Shown piece by piece: positions 9,040 through 18,132 of a stretch of 64,000 bases of DNA; position 1 is the stretch's first letter; each line of letters starts with the position of its first letter. The stretch comes from an uncultured Pelagibacteraceae bacterium (GTDB lineage: Bacteria; Pseudomonadota; Alphaproteobacteria; Pelagibacterales; Pelagibacteraceae). Both the position numbers and the translations under genes were made by a program. The stretch covers positions 124,001 through 188,000 of the forward strand of contig CACMAX010000002.1 in NCBI GenBank assembly GCA_902611845.1. The letters run 5' to 3'. Under the pieces are notes generated by a model. It worked only from the letters and a program-made list of their open reading frames with translations, did not search any database and was not told the DNA's origin.

Positions 9040-9780
9040 GTGAGACTTAATAATAAAATTGCAATAATAACAGGGTCAGCATCTGGTTTTGGTAAAGGAA
9101 TAGCAAAAAAGTTTACTGAAGAAGGTGCTAATTTAATATTAGTTGATATAAATTTAAAATTATTAAAGGAAGTTTCTAAGAATTTATCTCAAGACTACTT
9201 TGTTGCTGATGTATCTAAAGCATCAAATTTTAATTCTCTACTAAAATATGCTTATAAGAAGTACAATTCCGTGGATATATTTGTGAATAATGCCGGCATT
9301 ACACATAAACCAAAACCCATGGAAACTGTAACGGAAAAAGAATTTGATAAGGTATTTAATGTAAATGCAAAGTCAGTCTACTACTGCGGAAAATATTTTG
9401 TGCCAAAAATGAAAAAAATAAAAAGAGGAGTTATCCTAAATGTTGCATCAACTGCAGGACTATCCCCTCGACCAAAACTTAATTGGTATAATGCAAGCAA
9501 AGGATGGATGATAACTGCTACCAAAGCCATGGCCATTGAACTTGCTCCATACAAAGTAAGGGTAAATGCTATCGCACCAGTTGCAGGACAAACACCTTTA
9601 TTGAAATCATTTATGGGAGGGTATACTTTAAAAAAAAAACAAGCGTTTTTGTCCACCATTCCATTTGGACGTTTTTCTACTCCAGAAGATATGGGAAATG
9701 CAGCATGTTTCTTATGTTCAGATGAGGCCAGCATGATTACCGGGTCGATATTAGAAGTTGATGGAGGAAGGTGTATTTAA
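9040..9780 (+). CDS. Short-chain dehydrogenase/reductase
   Basis: The 246-residue classical SDR starts at GTG 9040, five bases after the aroE stop. It carries TGSASGFGKG (11-20) for the cofactor, NNAG in strand 4, and the catalytic serine and YNASK tetrad (YxxxK) in the second half. It ends with the VDGG sequence usual for 3-oxoacyl-reductase-like SDRs. An Asp at the end of strand 2 (LILVDIN) suggests NAD rather than NADP preference. Substrate is unknown. Its place between aroE and coaE interrupts an order that is contiguous in related bacteria. Confidence 0.88.
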   Translation: MRLNNKIAIITGSASGFGKGIAKKFTEEGANLILVDINLKLLKEVSKNLSQDYFVADVSKASNFNSLLKYAYKKYNSVDIFVNNAGITHKPKPMETVTEKEFDKVFNVNAKSVYYCGKYFVPKMKKIKRGVILNVASTAGLSPRPKLNWYNASKGWMITATKAMAIELAPYKVRVNAIAPVAGQTPLLKSFMGGYTLKKKQAFLSTIPFGRFSTPEDMGNAACFLCSDEASMITGSILEVDGGRCI

Positions 9781-9796
9781 ACAAGTAAAAATTTTT

Positions 9797-10384
9797 ATGA
9801 TCAGAGTCTGCATGTTAGGAAGTATTGGTTCAGGAAAAACTTTCATATCTAAGTTATTCAAATATCCAGTTTTTAATGCCGATAAAGAAGTAAATAGTGT
9901 TTATAAAAATAATAGAGTTTGTTTTAAAAGATTAAAAAAAAAATTACCGAAATATATTAAATCGTTTCCAATATTAAAATCGGAGCTGATTTTAGCGATT
10001 AACGAAAATAAAAAAAACTTAAAAGTTATTACTTCTATAGTGCATCCAATAATAAGAAAAAAAATGAAAAAATTTGTTAATGATAATAAAAATTTTAGAA
10101 TGGTAGTCTTAGATGTACCATTACTAATTGAAAATAAATTGAATTTGAAAAGCGATATTTTAATTTTTATAAATTCAAAAAGAAATAAAATCTACAGTAG
10201 GTTGAAAAAAAGAAGAAATTTTGACCATAATCTTATTAAAAGCTTAAGCACAAAACAGACAATGCTGTCTAAAAAAAAGAAAATAGCGGATTACATAATC
10301 GATAATAATTTTTCTCCTAATATAATGAAAAAAAAAGTAAAACTATTAAAGAAAAAAATATTAAATGAAAGAAGTAGTACTTGA
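9797..10384 (+). CDS. coaE: Dephospho-CoA kinase
   Basis: I start this gene at ATG 9797 (195 residues), because the protein motifs begin there; the frame is open further upstream but only inside the preceding SDR. The N-terminus has a P-loop of the form GSIGSGKT, followed by FNADKEV, the DAD-like CoA-binding motif, and later VLDVPLLIE. It phosphorylates the 3'-hydroxyl of dephospho-CoA, the last step of coenzyme A synthesis. It is markedly lysine-rich. It overlaps dnaQ by 20 bases, and the coaE-dnaQ pairing is standard next to alphaproteobacterial origins. Confidence 0.92.
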   Translation: MIRVCMLGSIGSGKTFISKLFKYPVFNADKEVNSVYKNNRVCFKRLKKKLPKYIKSFPILKSELILAINENKKNLKVITSIVHPIIRKKMKKFVNDNKNFRMVVLDVPLLIENKLNLKSDILIFINSKRNKIYSRLKKRRNFDHNLIKSLSTKQTMLSKKKKIADYIIDNNFSPNIMKKKVKLLKKKILNERSST

Positions 10385-11033
10385 TACGGAAACGACTGGA
10401 TTATCTGTTAGTGATGGTCATCGAATTGTTGAAATCGGTTGCATAGAACTTGATAATTTAATTCCAACTAACAATTTTTTTCATTGTTATTTAAATCCCC
10501 AGAGAAAGGTTTCAGAAACCGCTCTTAAAGTACATGGTTATACAGATAAATTTTTATCAGACAAAAAAAAATTTAAAGATGTTGTGGATGATTTCTTAAG
10601 TTTTATTGATGGAAAAAAAATAGTAATTCATAATGCAGAGTTCGATATCGGCCATTTAAACAATGAATTGTCTTTAATTAATAAAAATAAAATATCAAAA
10701 GATAACGTTATTGATACTCTGGAAATTGCAAGAAATAAGTTTCCAGGATCTGGTATTAGTTTAGATGCATTATGTAAAAGATTTAGAATTGATAATTCAA
10801 AAAGACAAAATCATACAGCGCTATTAGATTGTGAGTTACTTTCTAAAGTTTATATAAATTTATTAGATCAAAAAGAACCTATATTTCAATTTAACAACAC
10901 TAAAGATGAAAAAGAACAAAGTAAAACTGAGATATTAAGCTATTCAAAAAAAATTATAAATATTACAAAAGAAGAGATGGCAAAACATAAGGAATTTTTA
11001 AAAAAAGAATTTAAAAGAAATTTTTTTAATTAA
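10365..11033 (+). CDS. dnaQ: DNA polymerase III epsilon subunit (3'-5' exonuclease)
   Basis: The 222-residue protein is a DEDDh exonuclease. VLDTETTGLS at residues 5-14 holds D7 and E9, IVEIGCIELDN follows, VIHNAEFDIGHLN supplies the third acid, and HTALLDCELL gives the catalytic His and last Asp. It is the proofreading subunit of the replicative polymerase. The start lies inside the 3' end of coaE. It converges on secB with an 8-base overlap, so the two transcripts share their ends. Confidence 0.94.
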   Translation: MKEVVLDTETTGLSVSDGHRIVEIGCIELDNLIPTNNFFHCYLNPQRKVSETALKVHGYTDKFLSDKKKFKDVVDDFLSFIDGKKIVIHNAEFDIGHLNNELSLINKNKISKDNVIDTLEIARNKFPGSGISLDALCKRFRIDNSKRQNHTALLDCELLSKVYINLLDQKEPIFQFNNTKDEKEQSKTEILSYSKKIINITKEEMAKHKEFLKKEFKRNFFN

Positions 11034-11448
11034 GCCTTTGCTGATATAATTTTTCAAAATCTACATTTTTTTCTAACTTTAATTCAGGAAAACCTGATGC
11101 TTTTATAACATTTAAAAATATTTTTTCTATACCAGGATAAACTTCATTTTGAACGTCGCATAAGATCATTTTTTCTAAATCTTTTTTCTCTAAATTTTTG
11201 TCAATAATTTTTATTACAGTCCCATATGATAGTTCAAAGTAAGACTTTTTTTGATTGTCTTTTGGATCTTTATAGTTAACCTTAGTTATTACCTCAACCA
11301 TCTCATTTTTTATTTGATTTGAAGTAATGTTAATTCCTAGAGAGTAATTTGTTATATTTTCTCTGCTAAATATAAATGTTTCAGCATCTGGTATTTCAAC
11401 TGAAAGATCTTTTATATATTTTAATACTATTTCATATTTTTTTGTCAT
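11026..11448 (-). CDS. secB: Protein-export chaperone SecB
   Basis: The 140-residue protein has the SecB length and core features. The first strand carries LKYIKDLSVEIPDAETF near residues 9-25, and the central antiparallel sheet contains a YFELSYGTVIKI region. SecB tetramers keep preproteins unfolded and pass them to SecA. It lies opposite dnaQ as in the Caulobacter origin region, where secB follows dnaQ. It overlaps the upstream fxsA-like gene by 17 bases, so the two are co-transcribed leftward. Confidence 0.88.
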   Translation of the reverse strand: MTKKYEIVLKYIKDLSVEIPDAETFIFSRENITNYSLGINITSNQIKNEMVEVITKVNYKDPKDNQKKSYFELSYGTVIKIIDKNLEKKDLEKMILCDVQNEVYPGIEKIFLNVIKASGFPELKLEKNVDFEKLYQQRLN

Positions 11449-11863
11449 TATCCTCGCTTATATCTTCATAATCTCCTTCGATATAATCTTTTGAATTTTC
11501 TTTTTTATTCTTAAAATTATTTTTTTTAACAAATCTACTAAGTATAATTCTCCTAGTAAAAGGAATTACAAGAAGTATGCCAATCAAGTCTGTCGCGAAA
11601 CCAGGTAAAATTAACAAAAATGCTGCAAAGGCTAGTGTAGCTCCAGATATTATTTCATATACAGGTACTTGATTCTTTACAATTTGGTTCAGACCAGATT
11701 TTAATGTATTGAAACCCTCATATCTTACATAGACAACCCCTATTATCGCTGTAGTTAAAATTAAAAATACAGTGTTTAAAGCACCTATTTGTGATCCAAT
11801 TTTAATAAATAAGTAGATTTCAATAAGTGGAATACCGATAGTTAAAATTAGTGCTGTGTTCAT
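11432..11863 (-). CDS. fxsA: FxsA family cytoplasmic-membrane protein
   Basis: The 143-residue protein has an N-terminal membrane segment beginning NTALILTIGIPLIEIYLFIKIG and further hydrophobic segments up to about residue 105. A charged tail rich in Lys, Asp and Glu follows. The pattern of a conserved Glu in the first helix, the RYEGF loop and the LPGFATDLIGI segment is that of FxsA, a membrane protein first known from phage T7 exclusion when overproduced in E. coli. Its normal role is not well defined. It overlaps secB by 17 bases. Confidence 0.85.
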   Translation of the reverse strand: MNTALILTIGIPLIEIYLFIKIGSQIGALNTVFLILTTAIIGVVYVRYEGFNTLKSGLNQIVKNQVPVYEIISGATLAFAAFLLILPGFATDLIGILLVIPFTRRIILSRFVKKNNFKNKKENSKDYIEGDYEDISEDNDKKI

Positions 11864-11921
11864 TTGTCTATACTTTAAATAGCAGGTTGAAATTTATCAA
11901 CATAGTAAATATTATACATAT

Positions 11922-12509
11922 ATGAGTAATAGCTTTGAATACATTGATATTATCTTACTTGCAATGATTGCGGGTTTTATTTTCTTAAGATTAAGAGGAA
12001 TTTTAGGAAAAAAAACTGGGTTTGAAGAGGATATAGAGTCAAGTTTTGCCCATGAAGCGCCACCAACCAAACCCACTGTCGATTTAAATGCTACCACATT
12101 CGATGAAAATGCAAAAAAAGAATTCGTTAAGGGTGCAAAGATTGCTTATGAGACAATAATAACCAATTTTGCAAAGGGAAAAATAAAGGACATAAAAACT
12201 TTATTAGATAAAAATGTATATTTGCAGTTTGAAGAAGCAATAAAAGATAGAAATGCGAAAAAATATTCTTCAGAAACAACATTTATTGGTATTAATTCTG
12301 CAGAAGTTAAAGAGCATCAGCAAAACAAGAACATGTTGGAAGTAACTGTCGAATTTGTGAGTGAAATTATTTCATGTGTAAAAGATAAAGACAACAAAGT
12401 AGTTTCAGGTGATCCTGAAAAAATTAAAAAAGTTCTAGATACATGGAAATTTTCTAAAGATAGTAAGTCAACTAATCCAAATTGGTTATTAATTGATACT
12501 CAAGCTTGA
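11922..12509 (+). CDS. Tim44-like domain membrane-anchored protein (TimA type)
   Basis: The 195-residue protein has one N-terminal membrane anchor (about residues 9-26, IDIILLAMIAGFIFLRL). An acidic linker follows, then a Tim44-like domain of about 130 residues containing the EFVKGAKIAYETIITNFAKG helix pair. Related alphaproteobacterial proteins share the fold of mitochondrial Tim44, and in this genome region they sit between secB/fxsA and an Smr gene. The bacterial function is not settled; a role in membrane protein handling is often suggested. The downstream gene starts inside its stop codon. Confidence 0.85.
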   Translation: MSNSFEYIDIILLAMIAGFIFLRLRGILGKKTGFEEDIESSFAHEAPPTKPTVDLNATTFDENAKKEFVKGAKIAYETIITNFAKGKIKDIKTLLDKNVYLQFEEAIKDRNAKKYSSETTFIGINSAEVKEHQQNKNMLEVTVEFVSEIISCVKDKDNKVVSGDPEKIKKVLDTWKFSKDSKSTNPNWLLIDTQA

Positions 12510-12925
12510 CCAAAAAGCTTTCAGATAAAGACAAAAGGGATTGGTTAAATTTCTTAAATAGTTCTGAAAAACTTCATAGTAAAGATAAAGATATTGAAAT
12601 CTCAAATAAAACAAAAATTTTAGAGAGAACGATTGATCTTCATGGATTTACATTAGAAGAGGCAAACAAAGAAATATCAAAATTTATTGAAAACTGTTAT
12701 TTAAATAAAGTAAAAAAAATCAATGTGATTACTGGTAAAGGCATGAGATCAAAAAATTTAAATGATCCTTATCAATCAAGTGACTTAAGTATCTTAAAAC
12801 ACTCTGTTCCAGAATTTGTTAAAAATAATTCCGAATTGATGAAAAAAATTATCAAAATTGATTTCGATTCTGTTGAAAGTCCATCTAAAGGAAGTTTTGA
12901 TATATTTCTTAAAACTACAAAATAA
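12506..12925 (+). CDS. Smr domain protein
   Basis: The 139-residue protein starts at TTG 12506, which overlaps the preceding TGA stop as TTGA. The Smr core begins with [12 protein letters not shown] (about 43-54) and continues with [13 protein letters not shown], containing the conserved DLHG and TGKG motifs. Smr domains are nickase or endonuclease modules found alone or at the end of MutS2. Stand-alone copies of this type are common next to the Tim44-like gene in alphaproteobacteria. It converges on hslU with an 11-base overlap. Confidence 0.85.
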   Translation: MTKKLSDKDKRDWLNFLNSSEKLHSKDKDIEISNKTKILERTIDLHGFTLEEANKEISKFIENCYLNKVKKINVITGKGMRSKNLNDPYQSSDLSILKHSVPEFVKNNSELMKKIIKIDFDSVESPSKGSFDIFLKTTK

Positions 12926-14282
12926 ATTTTGATAAATCGGTATCTTTTACTAACTCACCAATATTGTCTTTAATATATTTACCGTCAATAGTTATTTTTT
13001 CCCCAGCCCTATCTGTTGCAGTAAAACTTATTTCATCCAATACTCTTTCAATAATTGTGTGTAGTCTCCTTGCCCCGATATTTTCAACAGAAGAGTTGAC
13101 TTCACTGGCTATATGAGCAATTGTATTAATACCGTCTTCTGTAAACTCTAAATCAACATTCTCTGTCTTCAAAAGAGCTTTGTACTGCTTTATTAAGCTG
13201 TTATCTGGTTCTTTTAATATTCTTATGAAATCATCACTATTTAAAGCATCCAGCTCAACTCTTATTGGTAGTCTTCCCTGTAATTCAGGCAAAAGATCAG
13301 ACGGTTTTGCTAATTGAAATGCACCCGATGCAATAAATAAAATATGGTCAGTCTTTACAGGACCATATTTAGTGCTAACAGTTGTTCCTTCTATTAATGG
13401 AAGTAAATCTCTTTGAACACCTTCTCTAGAAACGTCACCACCAACTCTGTCTGTTCTTGCTGAAATTTTGTCTATCTCATCTAAGAAAACAATTCCGTTA
13501 TTTTCAGTTGAATCCTTCGCTGATTTAATAATTTTGTCTTGTTCAATTAGTTTATCGGACTCTTCATTAATCAAAATTTCATGTGATTCTTTAACTGACA
13601 TCTTCTTCTTTTTTGGTTTTTGACCCATGGATTTCCCAAGCATATCAGAAATATTTATCATACCAACGTTGGCTCCAGGCATTCCAGGGATCTCAAAAGA
13701 CGGCATTTGATTGGATTCGCTTACAGCTATTTCAATCTCGTTATCATCTAAATCTCCATCTCTTAGTCTTTTTCTAAAACTTTCTCTTGTTGCAACACTT
13801 GCTTTATTGCCAACTAGCGCATCTAAAACTCTATCTTCAGCTAATTTTTGAGCTTGAGCGTGAACTTCTTTTCTTTTCTTCACTTTTTCCATAGCAATTG
13901 CGATTTCTAACAAATCTCTAACAATTTGTTCTACATCACGTCCAACGTATCCAACTTCAGTAAATCTAGTAGCCTCAACTTTTACAAACGGTGCTTCGGC
14001 CAATTTTGATAATCTTCTTGAAATTTCTGTTTTACCAACACCAGTTGGACCTATCATTAGTATATTTTTTGGAAGAACTTCATCTTTCATATCATCTTCT
14101 AATGCCTGTCTTCTCCATCTATTTCTTAAAGCGATCGCAACAGCTCTTTTGGCATTATTTTGTCCAACAACAAATCTATCTAATTCTGAGACGATTTCTC
14201 TTGGAGATAACGAATTTGTAATTGTTGTCTTTTCTTTGGTAGTTTTACCCTTAGGAAATGATGTAACATTTGATTTTTCCAT
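12915..14282 (-). CDS. hslU: ATP-dependent protease ATPase subunit HslU (ClpY)
   Basis: The 455-residue AAA+ unfoldase has [20 protein letters not shown] near residue 25, Walker A GPTGVGKT near 74-81, a [18 protein letters not shown] pore region, an inserted I domain (about 110-240), and Walker B VFLDEIDK. The C-terminus ends DLSKFIL, which docks on HslV. With HslV it forms a two-component proteasome-like protease. The start overlaps the hslV stop by one base. It is notably rich in Lys and Met in the I domain compared with enterobacterial HslU. Confidence 0.98.
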   Translation of the reverse strand: MEKSNVTSFPKGKTTKEKTTITNSLSPREIVSELDRFVVGQNNAKRAVAIALRNRWRRQALEDDMKDEVLPKNILMIGPTGVGKTEISRRLSKLAEAPFVKVEATRFTEVGYVGRDVEQIVRDLLEIAIAMEKVKKRKEVHAQAQKLAEDRVLDALVGNKASVATRESFRKRLRDGDLDDNEIEIAVSESNQMPSFEIPGMPGANVGMINISDMLGKSMGQKPKKKKMSVKESHEILINEESDKLIEQDKIIKSAKDSTENNGIVFLDEIDKISARTDRVGGDVSREGVQRDLLPLIEGTTVSTKYGPVKTDHILFIASGAFQLAKPSDLLPELQGRLPIRVELDALNSDDFIRILKEPDNSLIKQYKALLKTENVDLEFTEDGINTIAHIASEVNSSVENIGARRLHTIIERVLDEISFTATDRAGEKITIDGKYIKDNIGELVKDTDLSKFIL

Positions 14283-14797
14283 TATATTTTTTCCATACTT
14301 AAATTATCATTAGTGAATACACAAATATCAGAAGCAACTTTAATTGATTTTTTGGCAATTTCTTCTGCAGATAAATTAGTATCCATTAATACTTTTGCAG
14401 CTGCTAGAGCGTAATTTCCCCCAGAGCCAATCCCTATAACGTCACCCTCAGGTTCAAGAACATCACCTGTCCCAGAAATTATAAAACTTTTTTCTTTATC
14501 ACCTATTGCCATTAAGGCTTCTAATCTTCTTAAATACTTATCGGTTCTCCAATCTTTAGCTAATTCTACAGCAGCTCTTGTTAGGTTACCTGCATGCTTT
14601 TCAAGCTTTGACTCTAGTCTCTCAAATAAAGTAAGTGCGTCTGCAGTAGATCCTGCGAATCCCGCGATCACATTTCTTTTCTCAATTTTACGAACTTTGT
14701 TAGCAGTTTTCTTAATTACAGTATTACCCATACTAACTTGACCGTCACTTGCCACAACTACGTCATTATTTTTTCTTACAAGTACAATTGTTGTCAT
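14282..14797 (-). CDS. hslV: ATP-dependent protease peptidase subunit HslV (ClpQ)
   Basis: The 171-residue protein begins [12 protein letters not shown]. Removal of Met1 exposes the catalytic N-terminal Thr2 typical of proteasome beta-type subunits. [25 protein letters not shown] and [13 protein letters not shown] are conserved HslV segments. It forms the proteolytic dodecamer closed by HslU hexamers. It is the first gene of the leftward hslVU operon and faces hisB across a 90-base divergent spacer. Confidence 0.97.
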   Translation of the reverse strand: MTTIVLVRKNNDVVVASDGQVSMGNTVIKKTANKVRKIEKRNVIAGFAGSTADALTLFERLESKLEKHAGNLTRAAVELAKDWRTDKYLRRLEALMAIGDKEKSFIISGTGDVLEPEGDVIGIGSGGNYALAAAKVLMDTNLSAEEIAKKSIKVASDICVFTNDNLSMEKI

Positions 14798-14852
14798 GGA
14801 CTATAAATGGATATGAATTTAAATAGTTCAAGCCCAGTTTTAGTATTATTGA

Positions 14853-14858
14853 TATAAT
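14853..14858 (+). promoter_or_regulatory. Candidate -10 element for the his operon
   Basis: TATAAT, an exact sigma-70 type -10 hexamer, lies 29 bases before the hisB start in the divergent hslV/hisB spacer. No clear -35 sits at 16-18 bases upstream, so this is a weak prediction in AT-rich DNA. Confidence 0.35.
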
Positions 14859-14887
14859 CAAAAATACCTATATACCTAATTTAAATT

Positions 14888-15478
14888 ATGAAAAGAAAAG
14901 CAAAAATAGCTAGAAAAACAAAAGAAACTAATATCAGTGTTGACCTTAATATTGATGGTAAAGGTAAATACAAAGTTGACACAGGAATAGGATTCTTAGA
15001 TCATATGCTCGAGCAGTTATCTAAACACTCGTCAATGGATTTAACTGTTAAGGCTAAAGGCGACACACACATAGATCTTCATCACACAACTGAAGACACA
15101 GGGATAGCTATTGGAGAATGCTTAAAAAAAGCATCAAAGAAATTTGTAGGCATAAAAAGATATGCTCATATTTTATTACCAATGGATGAAACATTAACTA
15201 GAGTTGCTATAGATGTTTCTAACAGACCTTATTTAATTTGGAATGTGAAATTAAAAGTTGAGAAACTTGGCGAGATGGACACAGAATTATTTAAAGAGTG
15301 GTTCCAAGCATTTTCACAAGCTGCTGGAATAACTTTGCATGTTGAAAATATATATGGTGATAATAGTCACCACATTATAGAATCTTGCTATAAAGGATTA
15401 GCAAGGACTTTAAGAACCGCATTAGAACTGGATCCAAGAAATAAAAGTACAGTCCCCTCAACAAAAGGCTCATTATAA
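14888..15478 (+). CDS. hisB: Imidazoleglycerol-phosphate dehydratase
   Basis: The 196-residue protein is the monofunctional alphaproteobacterial HisB, without the phosphatase domain found in E. coli. It shows the metal-binding segments [29 protein letters not shown] and [18 protein letters not shown], whose His and Glu residues hold two Mn ions. It converts IGP to imidazole-acetol phosphate. It leads a rightward his cluster, B-H-(two other genes)-A-F-E, six bases before hisH. Confidence 0.97.
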   Translation: MKRKAKIARKTKETNISVDLNIDGKGKYKVDTGIGFLDHMLEQLSKHSSMDLTVKAKGDTHIDLHHTTEDTGIAIGECLKKASKKFVGIKRYAHILLPMDETLTRVAIDVSNRPYLIWNVKLKVEKLGEMDTELFKEWFQAFSQAAGITLHVENIYGDNSHHIIESCYKGLARTLRTALELDPRNKSTVPSTKGSL

Positions 15479-15483
15479 AATTA

Positions 15484-16110
15484 ATGGACGTCACAATAGT
15501 TGACTATAAATCGGGTAATATTAGTTCTGTAATAAATTCTTTTAGTGAAGTTGCTAAAAATAAAGTCAATATCGAAGTAACTTCAAATTTAAATAAAATC
15601 AAGTTAAGCGATAAGATTGTTTTACCAGGACAAGGATCTTTTAAGAGCTGTATAGAAAGCTTAAATAGTATAAATGGTTTAATTGATACTCTAAGTGAAT
15701 TTGTATTAAATAATAAAAAGCCTCTTCTTGGAATTTGTGTTGGCCTTCAAATGTTTGCTGACATTGGATATGAAGAAGTTGAAACAAAAGGACTAGGTTG
15801 GATTTCAGGTAAAGTATCTAAAATTGACAATCATAAAGGAAAATACAAGCTACCACATATAGGCTGGAACCAGATTAATATTGTTAAGGAAAGTAAAATT
15901 TTTAAAGATATAGAAAATAACTCTCACATGTATTTTGTTCATAGTTATGAGTTTATTCCAAATGATAAGTCAGTCACGGTTGCAACAACTGATTATTCAA
16001 CAAATATTGTTTGTGCCGTAGAAAAAGAAAATTTATTTGGAACACAATTTCATCCAGAAAAAAGTGATAAGATTGGTCTAAAAATAATAGATAATTTTAT
16101 AAAGTTATAA
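15484..16110 (+). CDS. hisH: Imidazole glycerol phosphate synthase, glutaminase subunit HisH
   Basis: The 208-residue class I glutamine amidotransferase has the nucleophile in GICVGLQMF (Cys near residue 81) and the His-Glu pair in GTQFHPEKS near residue 190. It delivers ammonia to HisF to make IGP and AICAR. In most close relatives hisA follows directly. Here two unrelated genes come first, the next one only 2 bases downstream, so they are likely on the same message. Confidence 0.96.
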   Translation: MDVTIVDYKSGNISSVINSFSEVAKNKVNIEVTSNLNKIKLSDKIVLPGQGSFKSCIESLNSINGLIDTLSEFVLNNKKPLLGICVGLQMFADIGYEEVETKGLGWISGKVSKIDNHKGKYKLPHIGWNQINIVKESKIFKDIENNSHMYFVHSYEFIPNDKSVTVATTDYSTNIVCAVEKENLFGTQFHPEKSDKIGLKIIDNFIKL

Positions 16111-16112
16111 AT

Positions 16113-16967
16113 ATGAAAAATATAGATTTAAAAGAATTTGCAGGTAAAGACATTTCTGTATTATTAAAAAAAGCTGACGAATTATTTGGAAGTGATTTAG
16201 AAGGTAAAATTCATGCTCATAAAATTTACAATATCTTGTTAGACGATATTCCAAATATCTATGACGAGAAAAAACTTTATGTACTAAGAGGATTGATAAG
16301 ACAAAAGATTTGGAGTTGTGAAAAATTTTTTTTCTGGAATGAAAATTTTTTCTCTCAATTTGGTCAAGATAAAATAATTAAGAATTATTTTTTTCAGAAT
16401 AAAAAAAATGGTTTTTTTGTAGAAATTGGTGCATTTAATGGAATTTCTGGAAGCAATTGTTTTCATTTTGAGAAATTTTTAAATTGGGATGGTATAGCTT
16501 TCGAGCCATCCAGTATTCAATTTGAAAAATTAAAACTGAATAGAAAATGTCATTTAATAAACAAAGCTATTGCAACAGAAGAAAAAGAAGTAGAATTCCT
16601 CGAAGTGGAAGAGGGATATACCCAAATGAGCGGTATACTTAATGAAAAATTTATTAGCGAGGAGACAATTAAAAAGGATCCAAGAAGCAAAACAAAAACA
16701 ATATCAATCACAACAACAACATTTGATAAAAATGTACCTGCTGAAAAAGAAATTGATTATTTATCCATCGATATCGAAGGTGGTGAAATGGAATTATTAG
16801 ACTCAATTGATTTTAAAAAATACAGTATAAAAGTTATTTCAGTAGAAAATAACTCTCCAGAAAAGTTAAATTTTAAAAAGTTTTTTGTTACCAAAAACTT
16901 TAATTATTTTGATAGAGTTGGACAAGATGAAATATTTTATAACAAAAATTATTTTAAATTAAGTTAA
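16113..16967 (+). CDS. FkbM family methyltransferase
   Basis: The 284-residue protein has an N-terminal helical extension of about 95 residues, then the FkbM-type SAM-binding core. Its motif I is FVEIGAFNGISGSN (about 104-117). Later come WDGIAFEPS, where the acid binds the ribose, and LSIDIEGGEMELL, the family signature. FkbM enzymes methylate hydroxyls, often on sugars of surface polysaccharides, lipids or secondary products. The substrate here is unknown. It is inserted between hisH and hisA, 2 bases from hisH and 25 from the next gene. Confidence 0.85.
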   Translation: MKNIDLKEFAGKDISVLLKKADELFGSDLEGKIHAHKIYNILLDDIPNIYDEKKLYVLRGLIRQKIWSCEKFFFWNENFFSQFGQDKIIKNYFFQNKKNGFFVEIGAFNGISGSNCFHFEKFLNWDGIAFEPSSIQFEKLKLNRKCHLINKAIATEEKEVEFLEVEEGYTQMSGILNEKFISEETIKKDPRSKTKTISITTTTFDKNVPAEKEIDYLSIDIEGGEMELLDSIDFKKYSIKVISVENNSPEKLNFKKFFVTKNFNYFDRVGQDEIFYNKNYFKLS

Positions 16968-16992
16968 ATAGTGAGTTTATAATTCATATATT

Positions 16993-18132
16993 GTGAGAAA
17001 TCTTTTAATAATTTTAGTATTTGCATTTTTTACTACTATTAACTCTCATGCAGAAGTTAAATCGGAACATATATCTTTTCCAAAACATTTTTATACAGAG
17101 CAAATAAATGCTTGTTCTGCAGTAGGAAATAAGAGTTTTAAATCCGATTACACCAAAAGTAGAATTGAAAGCTTAATTAATTTGGATTGGATGAGTGAGT
17201 GGGCAAAAGGAAACTCAAGAAGTGTAAATCACGAAAATTTGACAGGTCCAATGACGTTATTTGCGGTTACCACGCATACAGCAGTTGGAAATAATGATAA
17301 AGATGAAATTAATTTAGCTAAAAATGTTCTAATTCAAATGGCGAAGGCAAATATCCTGTACAACACAATAGGAAAAGAAGAATTAAAAGAAAAGCCCAGA
17401 TGTTGGAAAGACGGAAATCCAGAAGCACCTTGTTGGTATCATGCTTATGAATTTGCACGAGATGCATTCGCAAATTACATGATTATTGCGACTTATTTAA
17501 AAGAACATTTAGGCAAAGAAGAACTAAAAATAGTAAATAAATATATAAAAAAAATGCATAAAAAATTTATAAAACCAGAGGAATTTGCAAATAAAAAAAA
17601 GGGTTTTTATGCAATGGGAAATGGAGGAATTCCAAATTTAGTTTATGCGAGCTGGACAAATAATAAAAAATTAGCAGCTAAAGAAATAAATTTTAGATTA
17701 AAATATATTGATAAGGTATTTTATGATGATGGATATATTAATAATAATTCATTTAGAGGTTACAGAGGTTTATGGTATCACTCTTATGGATTAAATTCCG
17801 CATTAGGATATATTTATTTAGCTCATTTATGGGGTGCAAAAATTCCAAATAAAATTATTAAAAAGGTAACGAAAACAGCAGAGGTCCTAAATTTAGGAAT
17901 TACTGATTATGAGAAATTTGCCTCAAGAAAGTTTGATGGAGATCAAAATAATAACCAATACAAAAAGAAAAATGCAAGAATGCATACTCATCAAGATGCA
18001 TTGGCAATAGATACTTTAATGGAAATGATTACAGGTATAAAATTAGAAACAGACCCAACTTATTTACGTAAAAGACCCAAGTCAGGTATTGATGATTTGA
18101 TTGGTTTTAACGCAAACTGTATAAAAAAATGA
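16993..18132 (+). CDS. Secreted alginate-lyase-like protein of unknown function
   Basis: The 379-residue protein starts at GTG 16993 and has a signal peptide (RNLLIILVFAFFTTINSHA, cleavage near residue 20). The rest is helix-rich. It contains YHAYEFARDAF near residue 150 and a YRGLWYHSYGLNSAL segment near 255-270, which resembles the YHNY helix region of the alginate lyase (AlgL, alpha/alpha toroid) superfamily. I therefore suggest a periplasmic polysaccharide lyase or binding protein, without proof of activity. Its last 4 bases overlap the hisA start (ATGA), so it is translated with the his genes although no link to histidine is evident. Confidence 0.5.
   Translation: MRNLLIILVFAFFTTINSHAEVKSEHISFPKHFYTEQINACSAVGNKSFKSDYTKSRIESLINLDWMSEWAKGNSRSVNHENLTGPMTLFAVTTHTAVGNNDKDEINLAKNVLIQMAKANILYNTIGKEELKEKPRCWKDGNPEAPCWYHAYEFARDAFANYMIIATYLKEHLGKEELKIVNKYIKKMHKKFIKPEEFANKKKGFYAMGNGGIPNLVYASWTNNKKLAAKEINFRLKYIDKVFYDDGYINNNSFRGYRGLWYHSYGLNSALGYIYLAHLWGAKIPNKIIKKVTKTAEVLNLGITDYEKFASRKFDGDQNNNQYKKKNARMHTHQDALAIDTLMEMITGIKLETDPTYLRKRPKSGIDDLIGFNANCIKK

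Noticed and set aside
9758-9796. Longer coaE start
   Set aside because: These codons lie inside the SDR gene and precede the conserved start of dephospho-CoA kinase.
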